In this document: positions 53,074 through 62,585 of the stretch, one piece after another
Numbering within the stretch: position 1 is the first letter of the stretch
Layout: every line of letters begins with the position of its first letter
From: Alphaproteobacteria bacterium HGW-Alphaproteobacteria-4
GTDB taxonomy: Bacteria; Pseudomonadota; Alphaproteobacteria; Rhodobacterales; Rhodobacteraceae
Reading direction: 5' to 3'
Assembly: GCA_002842855.1 (NCBI GenBank)
Contig: PHEE01000013.1
Location: forward strand, 75,718-139,717
Length of the DNA stretch: 64,000 nucleotides
Position numbers and translations under genes: made by a program
Notes under the pieces: model-generated
Seen by the model: only the letters and a program-made list of their open reading frames with translations
Told to the model about the DNA's origin: nothing
The model's database searches: none

Positions 53074-53916
53074 TTAAACCCCGTCGCCGACGAACGCCTT
53101 TTCGACTACATATTCGCGCGGTTCGCTGTTGGCCCCCTCGCGCAGGCCAAAGCTTTCGAGCACCGCTTTCACATCGACATTGAAGGCAAGGCTGCCGCAG
53201 ACCATGGCGCGGTCTTCGGCGGGGTTCATGCGCGGCAACCCGAGGTCGGCAAACACCTTGCCACTGGCAAGATTGTCGGTGATCCGCCCCATCCGCGGCG
53301 AAGCCTCGCGCGTGGTGGTGGCGTAGTAGCGCAGCTTGCCCGCCACCATCTCGCCAATCAGCGGGTCGGCCTCTAGATTTTCCACCAGTTGCCGCCCGTA
53401 TTCCAGCTCCGAGACCGTTCGGCAGGTGTGCATCATGATCACCTGTTCATATTTCTCATAGGTCTCCGGCTCGCGCATCAGGCTGGCAAAGGGCGCAATG
53501 CCGGTGCCGGTTGCGAGAAACCAGATCCGTTTACCAGGCAGCAGCGCATCATGCACCAGCGTGCCCACCGGCTTGGGGCGCAGGATGATTTCTTGCCCGA
53601 CCTTGATATGTTGCAGACGGCTGGTCAGCGGGCCGTCGGGCACCTTGATCGAATAAAACTCCAGTTCCTCATCCCAGGCGGGAGAGGCGATCGAGTAAGC
53701 GCGCAACAGCGGTTTGCCGCGATCATCGAGCAACCCGATCATCACAAATTCGCCCGAACGAAACCTCAGGCTTTGCGGCCGCGTGACGCGAAACGAGAAC
53801 AGGGACTCATTCCAGTGCGTCACCGCGGTTACGGTCTGGGCATCGGGCAGATGCGGCTTGGCGGTTTGGGCTTGGGTGTCGGGCACGGGAACTCGGGCGT
53901 GGTTGCGAACAAACAT
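53074..53916 (-). CDS. fpr: Ferredoxin-NADP reductase
   Basis: 280 residues of the bacterial Fpr type: FAD-binding RAYSIAS, NADP-binding GTGIAPFASL, and a C-terminal VEKAFVGDGV tail typical of subclass I in Rhodobacter. It exchanges electrons between NADPH and ferredoxin/flavodoxin, in defence against oxidative stress or for sulfite reduction. AGAGGCG site before ATG 53916. The first 25 residues are extra compared with E. coli Fpr. Confidence 0.93.
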   Translation of the reverse strand: MFVRNHARVPVPDTQAQTAKPHLPDAQTVTAVTHWNESLFSFRVTRPQSLRFRSGEFVMIGLLDDRGKPLLRAYSIASPAWDEELEFYSIKVPDGPLTSRLQHIKVGQEIILRPKPVGTLVHDALLPGKRIWFLATGTGIAPFASLMREPETYEKYEQVIMMHTCRTVSELEYGRQLVENLEADPLIGEMVAGKLRYYATTTREASPRMGRITDNLASGKVFADLGLPRMNPAEDRAMVCGSLAFNVDVKAVLESFGLREGANSEPREYVVEKAFVGDGV

Positions 53917-53961
53917 CTGCGCCTCTTTTAGGGTGTTAAACGTGTGGCGGAAAGACGTATT

Positions 53962-54333
53962 TCAACCCCGAAGCCGCTGCTGATAGGTGTTTTCGCGCCA
54001 ATTTGCCCGTGCAATCCATTGCGGTTCAGGCTGGCGCACCGCTATGGCATCCGGAATCTCGACCTCGTCAAAGCCCGAGCGCCGCGCCATTGCGTATTGA
54101 TCAGCCACCAGTGGCCCCGCCGCGCGCAGCCGGCCGGCGAAGCCCTGCGCGCGTAGCCGACGCGCCAGGGTAAACCCGCGCCCGTCGCCAAAGTTGGCAA
54201 AACCCACGCGCAACAGCGCGCCCGACTGTGCAACGGCGACAAGCACATCCGGGGCGGTATCGGCCGCAATTTCAACCACCGGCCCGGCCCAATCCTCGGC
54301 ATGAAAGCCATCATCGCGCACGATCACGCTCAT
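53962..54333 (-). CDS. DUF934 protein of the sulfate-assimilation operon
   Basis: 123 residues, DUF934: VGFANFGDGRGFTLARRLRA is the family signature. Almost always encoded next to cysI/cysH in Proteobacteria without the CysJ flavoprotein, so a role in electron delivery to or assembly of sulfite reductase is suspected, not shown. Overlaps cysH by 4 nt and ends the operon. Confidence 0.87.
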   Translation of the reverse strand: MSVIVRDDGFHAEDWAGPVVEIAADTAPDVLVAVAQSGALLRVGFANFGDGRGFTLARRLRAQGFAGRLRAAGPLVADQYAMARRSGFDEVEIPDAIAVRQPEPQWIARANWRENTYQQRLRG

Positions 54334-55076
54334 GCCACCTTCTCCTCGCTCCTGTCGCCGCGCACGATCTTGCCGCCGATGTAATGAATGCCGCATTCGG
54401 TCTTGGCAGCCCCCCGCCAACGGCCTGCGCGCGGGTCTTCGCCGGGGCGCACGGCGCTGGTGCAGGGCGCGCAGCCGATGCTGGGAAAGCCCTTGGCCAC
54501 CAGCGGGTGCCGGGGCAGGCGGTTTTCGATCATGTATTCCTCGACATCCTCGCGTCCCCAATGCGCCAGAGGGTTGATCTTCATTCGGGTCGAGGTCTCC
54601 ACCTCGAAAAACTCCAGCGCGGCGCGGGTGGCACCCTGATACCGCTTGCGCCCGGTAAGCCAGGCGTCAAACCCCGCCAGGGCGCCCTCCAGCGGCACCA
54701 CCTTGCGCAGATTGCAGCAGGCGTCGGTGCTGAAACGGTGCAGGGTGCCGTCGGGGTCATCCATCGCCAGCGCGCGATCGGCGGCGCGGATGGTGCGCAG
54801 ATCGGTCAGCCGCAGCCGCTCGGCAAGCTCGTGCTGGTAGGTCAGCGTTTCGGCAAACAGCATTTGCGTGTCGACAAACAGCACCGGCGTGCCGGGCGCG
54901 ATCACCGAAACCATGTGCAACAACACCACCGATTCGGCCCCGAATGACGAAACCAGCGCCACATTGCCCACCACCGGGTCACGCAACGCGCGCTCGACCA
55001 CCGCCGTTGCGCCGTGGTGGCGGTAGGCTACATTGAGCGCCGCCGCCCGCGCGCCAATTTCGTCATCAAGCGGCAT
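54330..55076 (-). CDS. cysH: Assimilatory adenylylsulfate (APS/PAPS) reductase
   Basis: 248 residues. PP-loop-like SSFGAESVVLLH near the N-terminus, and two Cys pairs, DACCNLRK and GCAPCTSAV, which ligate a [4Fe-4S] cluster and mark the APS-reducing type, plus the catalytic Cys in the C-terminal TECGIH. It makes sulfite from APS, the substrate of the broken sulfite reductase upstream. Start at 55076 overlaps the cysI end by 11 nt. Confidence 0.93.
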   Translation of the reverse strand: MPLDDEIGARAAALNVAYRHHGATAVVERALRDPVVGNVALVSSFGAESVVLLHMVSVIAPGTPVLFVDTQMLFAETLTYQHELAERLRLTDLRTIRAADRALAMDDPDGTLHRFSTDACCNLRKVVPLEGALAGFDAWLTGRKRYQGATRAALEFFEVETSTRMKINPLAHWGREDVEEYMIENRLPRHPLVAKGFPSIGCAPCTSAVRPGEDPRAGRWRGAAKTECGIHYIGGKIVRGDRSEEKVA

Positions 55077-56629
55077 CGCGCGCGCCCTCGTCATAAAGTG
55101 CGGCCTTGAAAGGTGCGGCACCAAGGCGGCGGAAGGTCTCGATAAAGGTTTCCTCCGGCGCCTGCCGCAGCGCCAGATAAGCGCGCAGAATGCGCTCGAT
55201 CGCGGGCACGATTTCGTCATAGGCAAAGCCCGGCCCGGTCTTTTCGCCAATCGCCGCGCGCTCGGTGGCATCGCCCCCCAGCGTGATCTGGTAATTTTCC
55301 ACCCCGGCCCGGTCGAGCCCCAGAATGCCGATATGCCCGACATGGTGGTGGCCGCAGGCGTTGATGCAGCCCGAGATCTTGATCTTGATCTGGCCGATTT
55401 CCTGTTCCAGCCCCAAGGCCTTGAAATGCGTAGCAAGTTCCTGCGCTACCGGAATCGAGCGGGCGGTGGCCAGCGCACAGTAATCCATGCCGGGGCAGGC
55501 AATGATGTCGGAAATCAAGCCGGCATTGGCGGTGCCAAGGCCCGCCGCCGCCAGTGCGCGGTGCAGCGCGGGCAGATCGGCCAGCGCCACATGCGGCAAA
55601 ATCACATTCTGCTCGTGGCTGATGCGCAATTCGCCTGCACTATAGGCATCGGCCAGATCGGCGAGCTTCCGCATCTGCGCGGCTGTCGCGTCACCGGGCG
55701 TTGCCCCATGCGCCTTGAGGCTTACGGTGACGATGCCGTAACCCGGCACCTTGTGCGCCACCACGTTCTGCGTGGCAAAAGCCCGGAAATCCGCGTCGGC
55801 GGCCCAAGCCGCATGATAGGCGCCGGCGTCGCGCAAGGGCAGGGCGGGGGGCGCAAAGGCCGCTTCGATCTCGGCCAGAAGTGCCTGGTCAACGCCGCTG
55901 AAAGCCGCGCGGGTGCGGGCGAACTCGGCCTCGACCGCATCGCGAAACGCCTCGAGCCCACCCTCGAACACGGTAATCTTCAGCCGCGCCTTGTATTTGT
56001 TGTCGCGCCGCCCGGCGAGGTTATAGGCCGCCACGATCCCCCGGCAGGCCCTTCGCGCGCACCATCCGCAGGCCAATGTCATGCGCCCGCGTCACCGCGC
56101 GGTCATTGGGGCTGCCAGTTATGGCGATCTTGAACTTGCGCGGCAGAAACTGAAACTCGGGGTGATCGGTCGACCATTGCCGGATCAGCTCGGCCACCGG
56201 GCGCGGGTCTTCGATCTCATCCGCCGCCGCCGCCGCGAAATGGTCGGCGGTGACATTGCGGATGGTGTTGCCGCTGGTCTGGATCGCGTGCATGCCGACA
56301 TCGGCCAAAGCGCCCAGTATATCGGGAATGTCGCCCAGCTTTGGCCAGTTGAACTGGATGTTCTGGCGCGTGGTGAAATGGCCGTAGCCCTTGTCCCAGC
56401 GGTCGGCAATATCGGCCAGCGCCCGCATCTGGCGCGCCGACAGCGTGCCGTAAGGTATCGCCACCCGCAGCATGTAGGCGTGCAGTTGCAGATAGACGCC
56501 GTTCATCAGGCGAAACGGGCGAAACTCGTCTTCGCTCAGGCTGCCGTCAAGCCGCCGCGCCACCTGCGCACGAAACTGCGCAACCCGGCCGCGCACGAAG
56601 GCCTCGTCGAAATCGGTGTAATCATACAT
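55066..56629 (-). pseudogene. cysI: Sulfite/nitrite reductase hemoprotein cysI, broken by an internal deletion and frameshift
   Basis: The 5' part reads MYDYTDFDEAFVRGR to HDIGLRMVRAKGLPG and then hits TAA (56021). The 3' part is in another frame, starting IVAAYNLAGRRDNKYKAR and keeping both siroheme/[4Fe-4S] motifs, ACPGMDYC and SGCINACGHHH. Between them about 33 residues expected from the family (the GGGLGRTP segment) are missing. The locus spans 1564 nt, not a multiple of three and about 100 nt short of a typical 1.66-kb gene. The junction is near 56030-56045. Both remaining parts are well conserved, so the break is recent or a sequence/assembly error. Confidence 0.85.
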
Positions 56630-56927
56630 GCGCCGCCTCCTGCTTGCCGTGGCGGTAGTTCGAGGGGCCGCGCGCCCGGAACGCTTCGCGAAAATGCACC
56701 GGCTCGGGCCCATTCGGCCCCCGCCGAGCATCGGCAAGGTATACCCCCACCACGTCGCCGCCTTGCGCCATCGCTTCCAGCAGCCGCAGGTCGGCGATCG
56801 CCACATCCTCGATCAGCTCGGCCTCCTGCAAGGCCCGCACCCAGGCGCCGTTCGCCGCCAGATAGACAACATCGCCCTGGCGCAGATCGTTCCCCGTAAC
56901 CACTTTTGCAGCACTTCCCCGGCTCAT
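56622..56927 (-). CDS. DUF2849 protein
   Basis: 101 residues, DUF2849: KVVTGNDLRQGDVVYLAANG and DVVGVYLADA. Small alphaproteobacterial proteins found between the siroheme synthase and sulfite reductase genes, function unknown. Overlaps cysI by 8 nt and cysG by 4 nt. Confidence 0.85.
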   Translation of the reverse strand: MSRGSAAKVVTGNDLRQGDVVYLAANGAWVRALQEAELIEDVAIADLRLLEAMAQGGDVVGVYLADARRGPNGPEPVHFREAFRARGPSNYRHGKQEAAHV

Positions 56928-57694
56928 TTCAGCACCTCTTTCAATTCCGGCAAGGCGGCCTCGGCGGCCCGTGGTGCCAGCCCCAGCATCAGCACCGCGG
57001 CGCCTTCGACACCGCCAAGCCCGGCCACAAGGCTACCCAACCGCGCCGCGATCACCCGCTGGCCGTCGCGCGAGACGTTTTCGACAATCGCCACCGGGGT
57101 CGCGGGGTCGGCCCCATGCATCAGCAGGCGGCCCTGCAAATACCGCGCCGCGCGCTTGCCCATGTAGATCGCCGCCACCGCGCCGGGCCGGGCCAGCGCG
57201 CGCCAATCCTGCTCGGCATAGCCCGCCACATCATGTCCGGTGATCAGCCGCAATTCACCATTGCGCCCGCGTTTCGTCAGGCTCTGCCCCAGTGCCGCCG
57301 CCGCTGCCGAGGCGGCGGTGATGCCGGGCAGAATCCGCCAGTCAATTGCCGCCACATCCAGCGCCTCCAGCTCTTCATCCAGCCGCCCGAACACCGCCGG
57401 ATCGCCCGATTTCAGCCGCAGCACATTGCGCCCGGCGCGCGCAAACGCCACCATCAATGCGCAGATGTCAGCCTGCGCCATACCGGGCCCGAAACCCTCT
57501 TTCCCGGTCTCGACCAACAGCGCGCCGGGCCCCGCAAGCGCCAGCACCTCGGCGCTTATCAGCCGGTCATGCAACACCACATCGGCCGCCTCCAGCGCGC
57601 GCGCCACCGCCAGCGTCAGCATTTCGGCAGACCCCGGCCCGCCGCCTGCAAGGGTGACAGAACCGGGCGAGACGTGGGGGCGAAGATCGGTCAT
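56924..57694 (-). CDS. cysG: Uroporphyrinogen-III C-methyltransferase for siroheme
   Basis: 256 residues, SUMT (CobA-type) only: SVTLAGGGPGSAEMLTLAVA, DVVLHDRLIS, RLKSGDPAVFGR, and ITGHD. No CysG dehydrogenase/ferrochelatase domain is fused. It makes precorrin-2, the siroheme precursor needed by CysI. ATG 57694 has GAGG upstream. First gene of the cys operon, divergent from the Lrp-type regulator. Confidence 0.92.
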   Translation of the reverse strand: MTDLRPHVSPGSVTLAGGGPGSAEMLTLAVARALEAADVVLHDRLISAEVLALAGPGALLVETGKEGFGPGMAQADICALMVAFARAGRNVLRLKSGDPAVFGRLDEELEALDVAAIDWRILPGITAASAAAAALGQSLTKRGRNGELRLITGHDVAGYAEQDWRALARPGAVAAIYMGKRAARYLQGRLLMHGADPATPVAIVENVSRDGQRVIAARLGSLVAGLGGVEGAAVLMLGLAPRAAEAALPELKEVLK

Positions 57695-57764
57695 GGGGCA
57701 CCTCGTTCTTGCCTCCAATATAGAAAAGTGTCCCCCTAATCCGCCATGCCCCCTTGCAGATAAG

Positions 57765-57775
57765 GAACATCGTTC
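57765..57775. promoter_or_regulatory. Candidate regulator site between cysG and the Lrp-type gene
   Basis: GAAC-ATC-GTTC, a perfect dyad with flanking T's (AAGGAACATCGTTCTGTATAG); a further half-site AGAAC occurs at about 57793. Central in the 132-nt divergent region, so a target for the Lrp-type regulator is likely. Confidence 0.4.
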
Positions 57776-57826
57776 TGTATAGCGGCCACCATAGAACCCC
57801 TGTTTCGCGCCAGAAGGAAAAACCGA

Positions 57827-58288
57827 ATGGCAGTCCGGCTAGACGAGATGGATCGGAAAATCCTTGCGCAGCTGCAAGACGATGCAAGCCAGTCGCTCGA
57901 CGAGATCGCGCGCAAAGTGGGCTCTTCCAAGACCCCGGTCTGGAATCGCATCCGCAAGATGAAAGAGCTTGGCGTGATCGGACGCCAGACGGTGCTGCTC
58001 GATGCCGAGGCGCTCGGGCTCGAAGCCTGCTTCTTCGTGCTGATCCGCACCTCCGAACACGAAGCCGAATGGCAGCGCCGCTTTCTTGGCGCGCTGCGCG
58101 CCCGCCCCGAGGTGCTTGAGGCGCACCGGCTTGCAGGCGATATCGACTATATTCTGAAAGTGCGTGTGAAAAACGCGCGCGCCTACGACCAGTTCTATCA
58201 GGCGCTGATTTCCGAGGTCAGAATCCACAACGTCACGGCGCTCTTGTCGATGGAAGAGATCAAATCGACCACGCTCCTGCCGCTTTGA
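57827..58288 (+). CDS. Lrp/AsnC-family regulator
   Basis: 153 residues: N-terminal winged helix (LDEMDRKILAQLQDDASQSL, then VGSSKTPVWNRIRKMKELGV) and C-terminal RAM/ligand domain. Divergent from the sulfate assimilation operon; related regulators in Alphaproteobacteria control cysteine and sulfur genes, so it probably senses cysteine or a sulfur amino acid (inference). AGGAA site before ATG. Confidence 0.9.
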   Translation: MAVRLDEMDRKILAQLQDDASQSLDEIARKVGSSKTPVWNRIRKMKELGVIGRQTVLLDAEALGLEACFFVLIRTSEHEAEWQRRFLGALRARPEVLEAHRLAGDIDYILKVRVKNARAYDQFYQALISEVRIHNVTALLSMEEIKSTTLLPL

Positions 58289-58290
58289 AA

Positions 58291-58323
58291 TTGCCTTGGG
58301 CCAAATATCCCCCCGCCGGAGGC
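58291..58323 (+). repeat. Dispersed intergenic element
   Basis: TTGCCTTGGGCC then AAATATCCCCCCGCCGGAGGC, with two extra C's. It lies between the convergent Lrp-type and monooxygenase-like genes, 2 nt after one stop. Confidence 0.8.
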
Positions 58324-58327
58324 GCCT

Positions 58328-58603
58328 TCACGCTTCCCAGGTGCGATAGTCGCGCGTGATGCCTGCGGTTTCGCGCGCCCAGTCACTGGCGCCGGTGCGC
58401 GCCTGATGTGCCTCAAAGGCCGCGCGGTTGGCGAACTCTTCGTCCAGCGCCCAGACCAGCGGATCTTCGGTTGGCCGCACCTCGAATGCCACGCAGCCCG
58501 GCTCGGCGCGGGTCAGGCGGGTGTGCTCGGGCAGATGCGCGCGCACCCGCGCCGCCTCGGCAGACGATGCGCAGATCAGCCGGCCTGAGAGGTGAAAGCT
58601 CAT
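58328..58603 (-). CDS. Antibiotic biosynthesis monooxygenase (ABM)-domain protein
   Basis: 91 residues, a single ferredoxin-like ABM fold: HTRLTRAEPGCVAFEVRPTE, FANRAAFEAHQARTG. Such small dimeric proteins act as quinol or heme-type monooxygenases or have no known substrate. It starts 1 nt after the guaA stop, so it is probably co-transcribed. Confidence 0.82.
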   Translation of the reverse strand: MSFHLSGRLICASSAEAARVRAHLPEHTRLTRAEPGCVAFEVRPTEDPLVWALDEEFANRAAFEAHQARTGASDWARETAGITRDYRTWEA

Positions 58604-58604
58604 C

Positions 58605-60161
58605 TTATTCCCACTCGATGGTGCCCGGGGGCTTGCTGGTGATGTCGTAGGTCACCCGGTTGATGCCCGCCACTTCGTTGATGATCCGCGTTGCGGTTTC
58701 GCCAAGGAACTCGTGGCTGAAGGGGTAATAGTCGGCGGTCATGCCATCGACCGAGGTCACCGCGCGCAAGGCACAGGCAAAATCATAGGTGCGCCCATCG
58801 CCCATCACCCCCACCGTGCGGACCGGCAGAATCGCGACGAAAGCTTGCCAGATTTCATCATAAAGCCCGTGGCGCCGGATCTGGTCGATGAACACCGCAT
58901 CGGCTTTGCGCAGGATCTCCAGCTTTTCACGGGTGATCTCGCCGGGGCAGCGTATGGCAAGGCCGGGGCCGGGAAAGGGGTGGCGCCCGATGAAACTCGC
59001 GGGCAGGCCAAGTTCGCGGCCGAGCGCGCGCACCTCATCCTTGAAAAGTTCGCGCAGGGGCTCGACCAGCTTCAGCCCCATCTTTTCGGGCAGGCCGCCG
59101 ACGTTGTGGTGCGATTTGATCGTCACTGAGGGCCCGCCCGAAAACGAGACCGATTCGATCACGTCGGGGTAAAGCGTGCCCTGCGCCAGAAACTTCGCCC
59201 CACCCACCGCATGCGCGTGTTTCTGGAACACGTCGATGAACAGCCGCCCGATGGTCTTGCGCTTTTGCTCGGGGTCCGACATCCCGTCGAGCGCCGACAA
59301 GAACAGCTCGGTTTCGTCGGCATGGATCAGCGGCATGTTGTAATGGTCGCGGAACATCGCAACCACCTGTTCCGCCTCGCCCTGGCGCAGCAGGCCGTGG
59401 TCCACGAAGACGCAGGTCAACTGGTCGCCGATCGCCTCGTGGATCAGCACTGCCGCCACCGACGAATCCACCCCGCCGGAAAGCCCGCAGATCACCTTGG
59501 CATCGCCCACCTGCGCGCGGATCTTGGCAATCGCGTCGGCGCGGTAGGCGCCCATCGTCCAGTCGCCGGTGAACCCGGCCAGCCGCACGAAGTTTTCGTA
59601 AAGCTTGGCGCCCTTCGGGGTGTGGTGCACCTCGGGGTGAAACTGCACCGCATAGAATCGCCGGGCCTCGTCGGCGGTGATGGCAAAGGGCGCGTTGGGC
59701 GAAGTGCCGAATACCTCGAACCCCGGTGCAAGGCGGCTTACATGGTCGCCGTGGCTCATCCAGACCTGCTCGCGGCCCGCGCCGAACCAGCCCTCCAGCA
59801 GCGCCAGCGGCGCCCCGGCGGGGGTTACGAAGGCGCGGCCGAATTCGGCGGTGCCATGGCCGCGTTCGACCTTGCCGCCAAGCAGGTGCATCATCACCTG
59901 CTGGCCGTAGCAGATGCCCAAAACCGGCACCCCGAGCGTGAACACGCCAGCGGGCGGCATCGGCGCACCTTCGGCAAACACGCTGGCCGGGCCACCTGAA
60001 AGGATCACGGCTTTGGGCGCGAAGGCGGCCAGAAAGGCGTCGTCCACCTTGTTGAACGGGTGGATTTCGCAATAGACGTTCAGCTCGCGCAGGCGCCGCG
60101 CGATAAGCTGCGTCACCTGGCTGCCGAAGTCGATGATGAGAAGGCGCTGATGCTGGGTCAT
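58605..60161 (-). CDS. guaA: GMP synthase (glutamine-hydrolysing)
   Basis: 518 residues. Class I glutamine amidotransferase with Cys84 (GICYGQQ) and His in [11 protein letters not shown] pyrophosphatase P-loop [13 protein letters not shown]-terminal dimerisation domain ending KPPGTIEWE. Converts XMP to GMP. Start [15 protein letters not shown] is the family N-terminus. Confidence 0.97.
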   Translation of the reverse strand: MTQHQRLLIIDFGSQVTQLIARRLRELNVYCEIHPFNKVDDAFLAAFAPKAVILSGGPASVFAEGAPMPPAGVFTLGVPVLGICYGQQVMMHLLGGKVERGHGTAEFGRAFVTPAGAPLALLEGWFGAGREQVWMSHGDHVSRLAPGFEVFGTSPNAPFAITADEARRFYAVQFHPEVHHTPKGAKLYENFVRLAGFTGDWTMGAYRADAIAKIRAQVGDAKVICGLSGGVDSSVAAVLIHEAIGDQLTCVFVDHGLLRQGEAEQVVAMFRDHYNMPLIHADETELFLSALDGMSDPEQKRKTIGRLFIDVFQKHAHAVGGAKFLAQGTLYPDVIESVSFSGGPSVTIKSHHNVGGLPEKMGLKLVEPLRELFKDEVRALGRELGLPASFIGRHPFPGPGLAIRCPGEITREKLEILRKADAVFIDQIRRHGLYDEIWQAFVAILPVRTVGVMGDGRTYDFACALRAVTSVDGMTADYYPFSHEFLGETATRIINEVAGINRVTYDITSKPPGTIEWE

Positions 60162-60209
60162 GGCCAGCGTTTAGGGCGCAAACGCAGCCCGTGCAAGGGG
60201 GCGAGGGCC

Positions 60210-61307
60210 TCAGCGCACAGGGTCGCGGTAGGGATGCACCCGGCCTTGATGGTCGCGCAAGACGTAGTTCCCCTTGCCAGTGTCGGTAACGTATCCGGGC
60301 AGCACCGGCACCTTGCCAAAGCCGCCGGGTATGTCGAGCACATATGTGGGCAGGCACAGCCCCGAAAGCCTGCCGCGCAGCTCGGCCATGATCTGCTGGC
60401 CCTCGGCGATGGTGGTGCGAAAATGGCTGGTGCCGCGCGCAAGGTCGCAGTGGTGCAGGTAATAGGGCGTCACACGCAGGCGCACGAGCGCCCGGAAAAG
60501 GTCGGCCAGCACCCCGGCACTGTCGTTGACGCCCCGCAGCAGAACGGTTTGCGCCAAAAGCGGCACCCCGGCATCAGCCAGCCGCGCCAGCGCGGCGCGG
60601 GCGGCAGCGGTCAACTCATTGGCGTGGTTGGCGTGGACCACCAGATACACCACCGGCACCGCCTTAAGTGCCGCAATCAGGGCGGCGTCGATGCGCTCGG
60701 GTGCCACCACCGGGCCGCGGCTGTGGATGCGGATCACCTCGACATGGCCAATCGCGCCGATCCGCCCGCAAAGCGCCGCAAGGCGGCGCGACGAAAGCGT
60801 CAGCGGGTCGCCCCCGGTCAGGATCACTTCGCGGATGGCGGGGGTGGCGCGGATGTAGGCAAGCGCTGCCGCCAGATCAGCCTCGGGCAACGGGCCGCTT
60901 TCGCCCACCACCTCGCGACGAAAACAAAAGCGACAATAGACATCACAGGTGCGGGTGACATGCAAAATCACCCGGTCGGGGTAGCGGTGCGTCAGGCCGG
61001 GGGCGGGTTGGTGCGCGCCGTCACCGATCGGGTCAGGCAGAGCATCGGCGCCCGCCACAAGCTCTTCCGTACTGGGCACAAATTGCCGGGTGACCGGATC
61101 ACCGGCCGCGCCGATCGCCGCCAGCATCGCGGGGGTGATCCGGATTTGAAAATCACGCGCGACGGCCGCCAGTTCGGCTGCCGCGCCGGCTGCGGCAAGG
61201 CCATGGCCGATCAGGCCTTTGACATCGGTCACCGGGCGTGAAACGGCGCGATTTTTCACGGCGTCAGGTAGCGCGCCAGTTGGCGACGGCGCGCGATGGC
61301 CCGCCAT
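60210..61307 (-). CDS. Lysine 2,3-aminomutase-like radical SAM enzyme
   Basis: 365 residues. Radical SAM cluster CxxxCxxC at Cys121, Cys125 and Cys128 (CDVYCRFCFR), PLP-binding Lys expected in the C-terminal GKGNY segment, and VILTGGDPLTL. It may act on free lysine (KamA) or on elongation factor P (EpmB); the modest length and lack of KamD/E-type neighbours favour the EpmB/YodO group. No epmA or efp gene is in the window. Starts 9 nt after the ssb stop. Confidence 0.87.
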   Translation of the reverse strand: MAGHRAPSPTGALPDAVKNRAVSRPVTDVKGLIGHGLAAAGAAAELAAVARDFQIRITPAMLAAIGAAGDPVTRQFVPSTEELVAGADALPDPIGDGAHQPAPGLTHRYPDRVILHVTRTCDVYCRFCFRREVVGESGPLPEADLAAALAYIRATPAIREVILTGGDPLTLSSRRLAALCGRIGAIGHVEVIRIHSRGPVVAPERIDAALIAALKAVPVVYLVVHANHANELTAAARAALARLADAGVPLLAQTVLLRGVNDSAGVLADLFRALVRLRVTPYYLHHCDLARGTSHFRTTIAEGQQIMAELRGRLSGLCLPTYVLDIPGGFGKVPVLPGYVTDTGKGNYVLRDHQGRVHPYRDPVR

Positions 61308-61316
61308 AGCGGTGCC

Positions 61317-61802
61317 TCAGAACGGGATTTCGTCGTCAAAGTCGGCGCGCCCGCCACCGCCGCCGCCGCCGCGCGGGCCGCTGGAACGTTCATCGCCGCC
61401 GCCAAACCCGCCCTGGTCGTGGCCGCCGCCGCCGCTGCCGCCGGCTTCGCCACGGCCATCAAGCATTGTCAGCTCGCTGCGGAACGGGCGCAGCGCCACT
61501 TCGGTGGTGTAGCGGTCGGCGCCGTCCTTGTCTTGCCACTTGCGGGTTTCAAGCTGGCCCTCGAGATAGACCTTGGAGCCCTTGCGCAGGTATTGCTCGG
61601 CCACCCGCACCAGCGGCTCGGAATAGATCGCGACCGAGTGCCACTCGGTCTTTTCCTTGCGCTCGCCCGAGGTCTTGTCGCGCCAGGTTTCCGAGGTGGC
61701 GATGCGCAGGTTCGCCACCTTGCCGCCCGAGGGGAACGACCGCACTTCCGGGTCGCGCCCGAGATTGCCGATCAGAATGACCTTGTTGACCGAACCCGCC
61801 AT
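61317..61802 (-). CDS. ssb: Single-stranded DNA-binding protein
   Basis: 161 residues: N-terminal OB fold ([41 protein letters not shown]), a Gly-rich linker (about 118-150), and the acidic tail DDEIPF that binds partner proteins. The ATG at 61802 has GGAGG at the right distance; the ATG two codons earlier touches the GGAGG and is excluded. No SOS box is visible upstream. Confidence 0.95.
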   Translation of the reverse strand: MAGSVNKVILIGNLGRDPEVRSFPSGGKVANLRIATSETWRDKTSGERKEKTEWHSVAIYSEPLVRVAEQYLRKGSKVYLEGQLETRKWQDKDGADRYTTEVALRPFRSELTMLDGRGEAGGSGGGGHDQGGFGGGDERSSGPRGGGGGGGRADFDDEIPF

Positions 61803-61978
61803 GAACATCCTCCGCCCGAATCCGCTGCATTTGCCGCCTTAGACCACCCGAAGATGGTTAAGGAAAGCTGAATTGTAACCCGCAACCCCGGCAAGAACCA
61901 GCCGGGGCGGGGTGCGGCGTGCTGGCCAGCTGCGCGCTCTGCGGCTATACTCGGCGCCGGACTTGGGTGCGAGGGGCA

Positions 61979-62575
61979 ATGCAGTCGCGGCGTGTGGTCG
62001 TTCTGGTGGCACTGATGGCTGCGCTTCCGCTTGGCGCGGCGGCGCAGGGCTTGCGGCTTGGTGCCGAGCCCCCGCCCAACCGCCGGGCTGCCTTTGCGGC
62101 GCAAAGTCGGCTCATGGATAGCCGCCTTGCGGGGCAGTATGAAAACTCGGTGCGGCTGCGGCCAACGTCGGAAAACGATGATGGCGCGATCCCCGCCTGG
62201 CGCGGCACCTATCGCGGCGAGCATCTGCAAACCGCGCGCAGCGCCGCGCGCCAGCATGGTGTGCCGGAAGAGCTGTTTTTGCGCCTCGTGCAGCAGGAAA
62301 GCGGCTGGAACACCGGCGCTGTCTCGCCCAAGGGCGCGGTCGGACTGGCGCAACTGATGCCCGATACCGCCGCGCGGCTGGGTGTCGATCCGGTAGACCC
62401 GGCGCAGAACCTTGATGGCGGCGCGCGCTACCTGCGCACGCAATACGACCGCTTCGGCAGTTGGCGGCTGGCGCTCGCGGCCTATAACGCGGGCCCCGAG
62501 GCGGTGGTCGAACATGGCGGCATCCCGCCCTACGAGGAAACCAAATCCTACGTCAAAGCCATTCTGGGCAGCTGA
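61979..62575 (+). CDS. Lytic transglycosylase (SLT domain)
   Basis: 198 residues. Signal peptide (about 1-22), then a family 1 SLT domain from about 80: catalytic Glu107 in [25 protein letters not shown], and [12 protein letters not shown]. It cleaves peptidoglycan in the periplasm. ATG 61979 has GAGGGG upstream; earlier starts would break the signal peptide. Confidence 0.9.
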   Translation: MQSRRVVVLVALMAALPLGAAAQGLRLGAEPPPNRRAAFAAQSRLMDSRLAGQYENSVRLRPTSENDDGAIPAWRGTYRGEHLQTARSAARQHGVPEELFLRLVQQESGWNTGAVSPKGAVGLAQLMPDTAARLGVDPVDPAQNLDGGARYLRTQYDRFGSWRLALAAYNAGPEAVVEHGGIPPYEETKSYVKAILGS

Positions 62576-62585
62576 GGCCCACGCC

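Noticed and set aside
61803-61978. Search for an SOS (GAAC-N7-GAAC or GTTC-N7-GTTC) box upstream of ssb
   Set aside because: Only a lone GAAC inside a GC hairpin (61886-61907) is present; no second half at the right distance.
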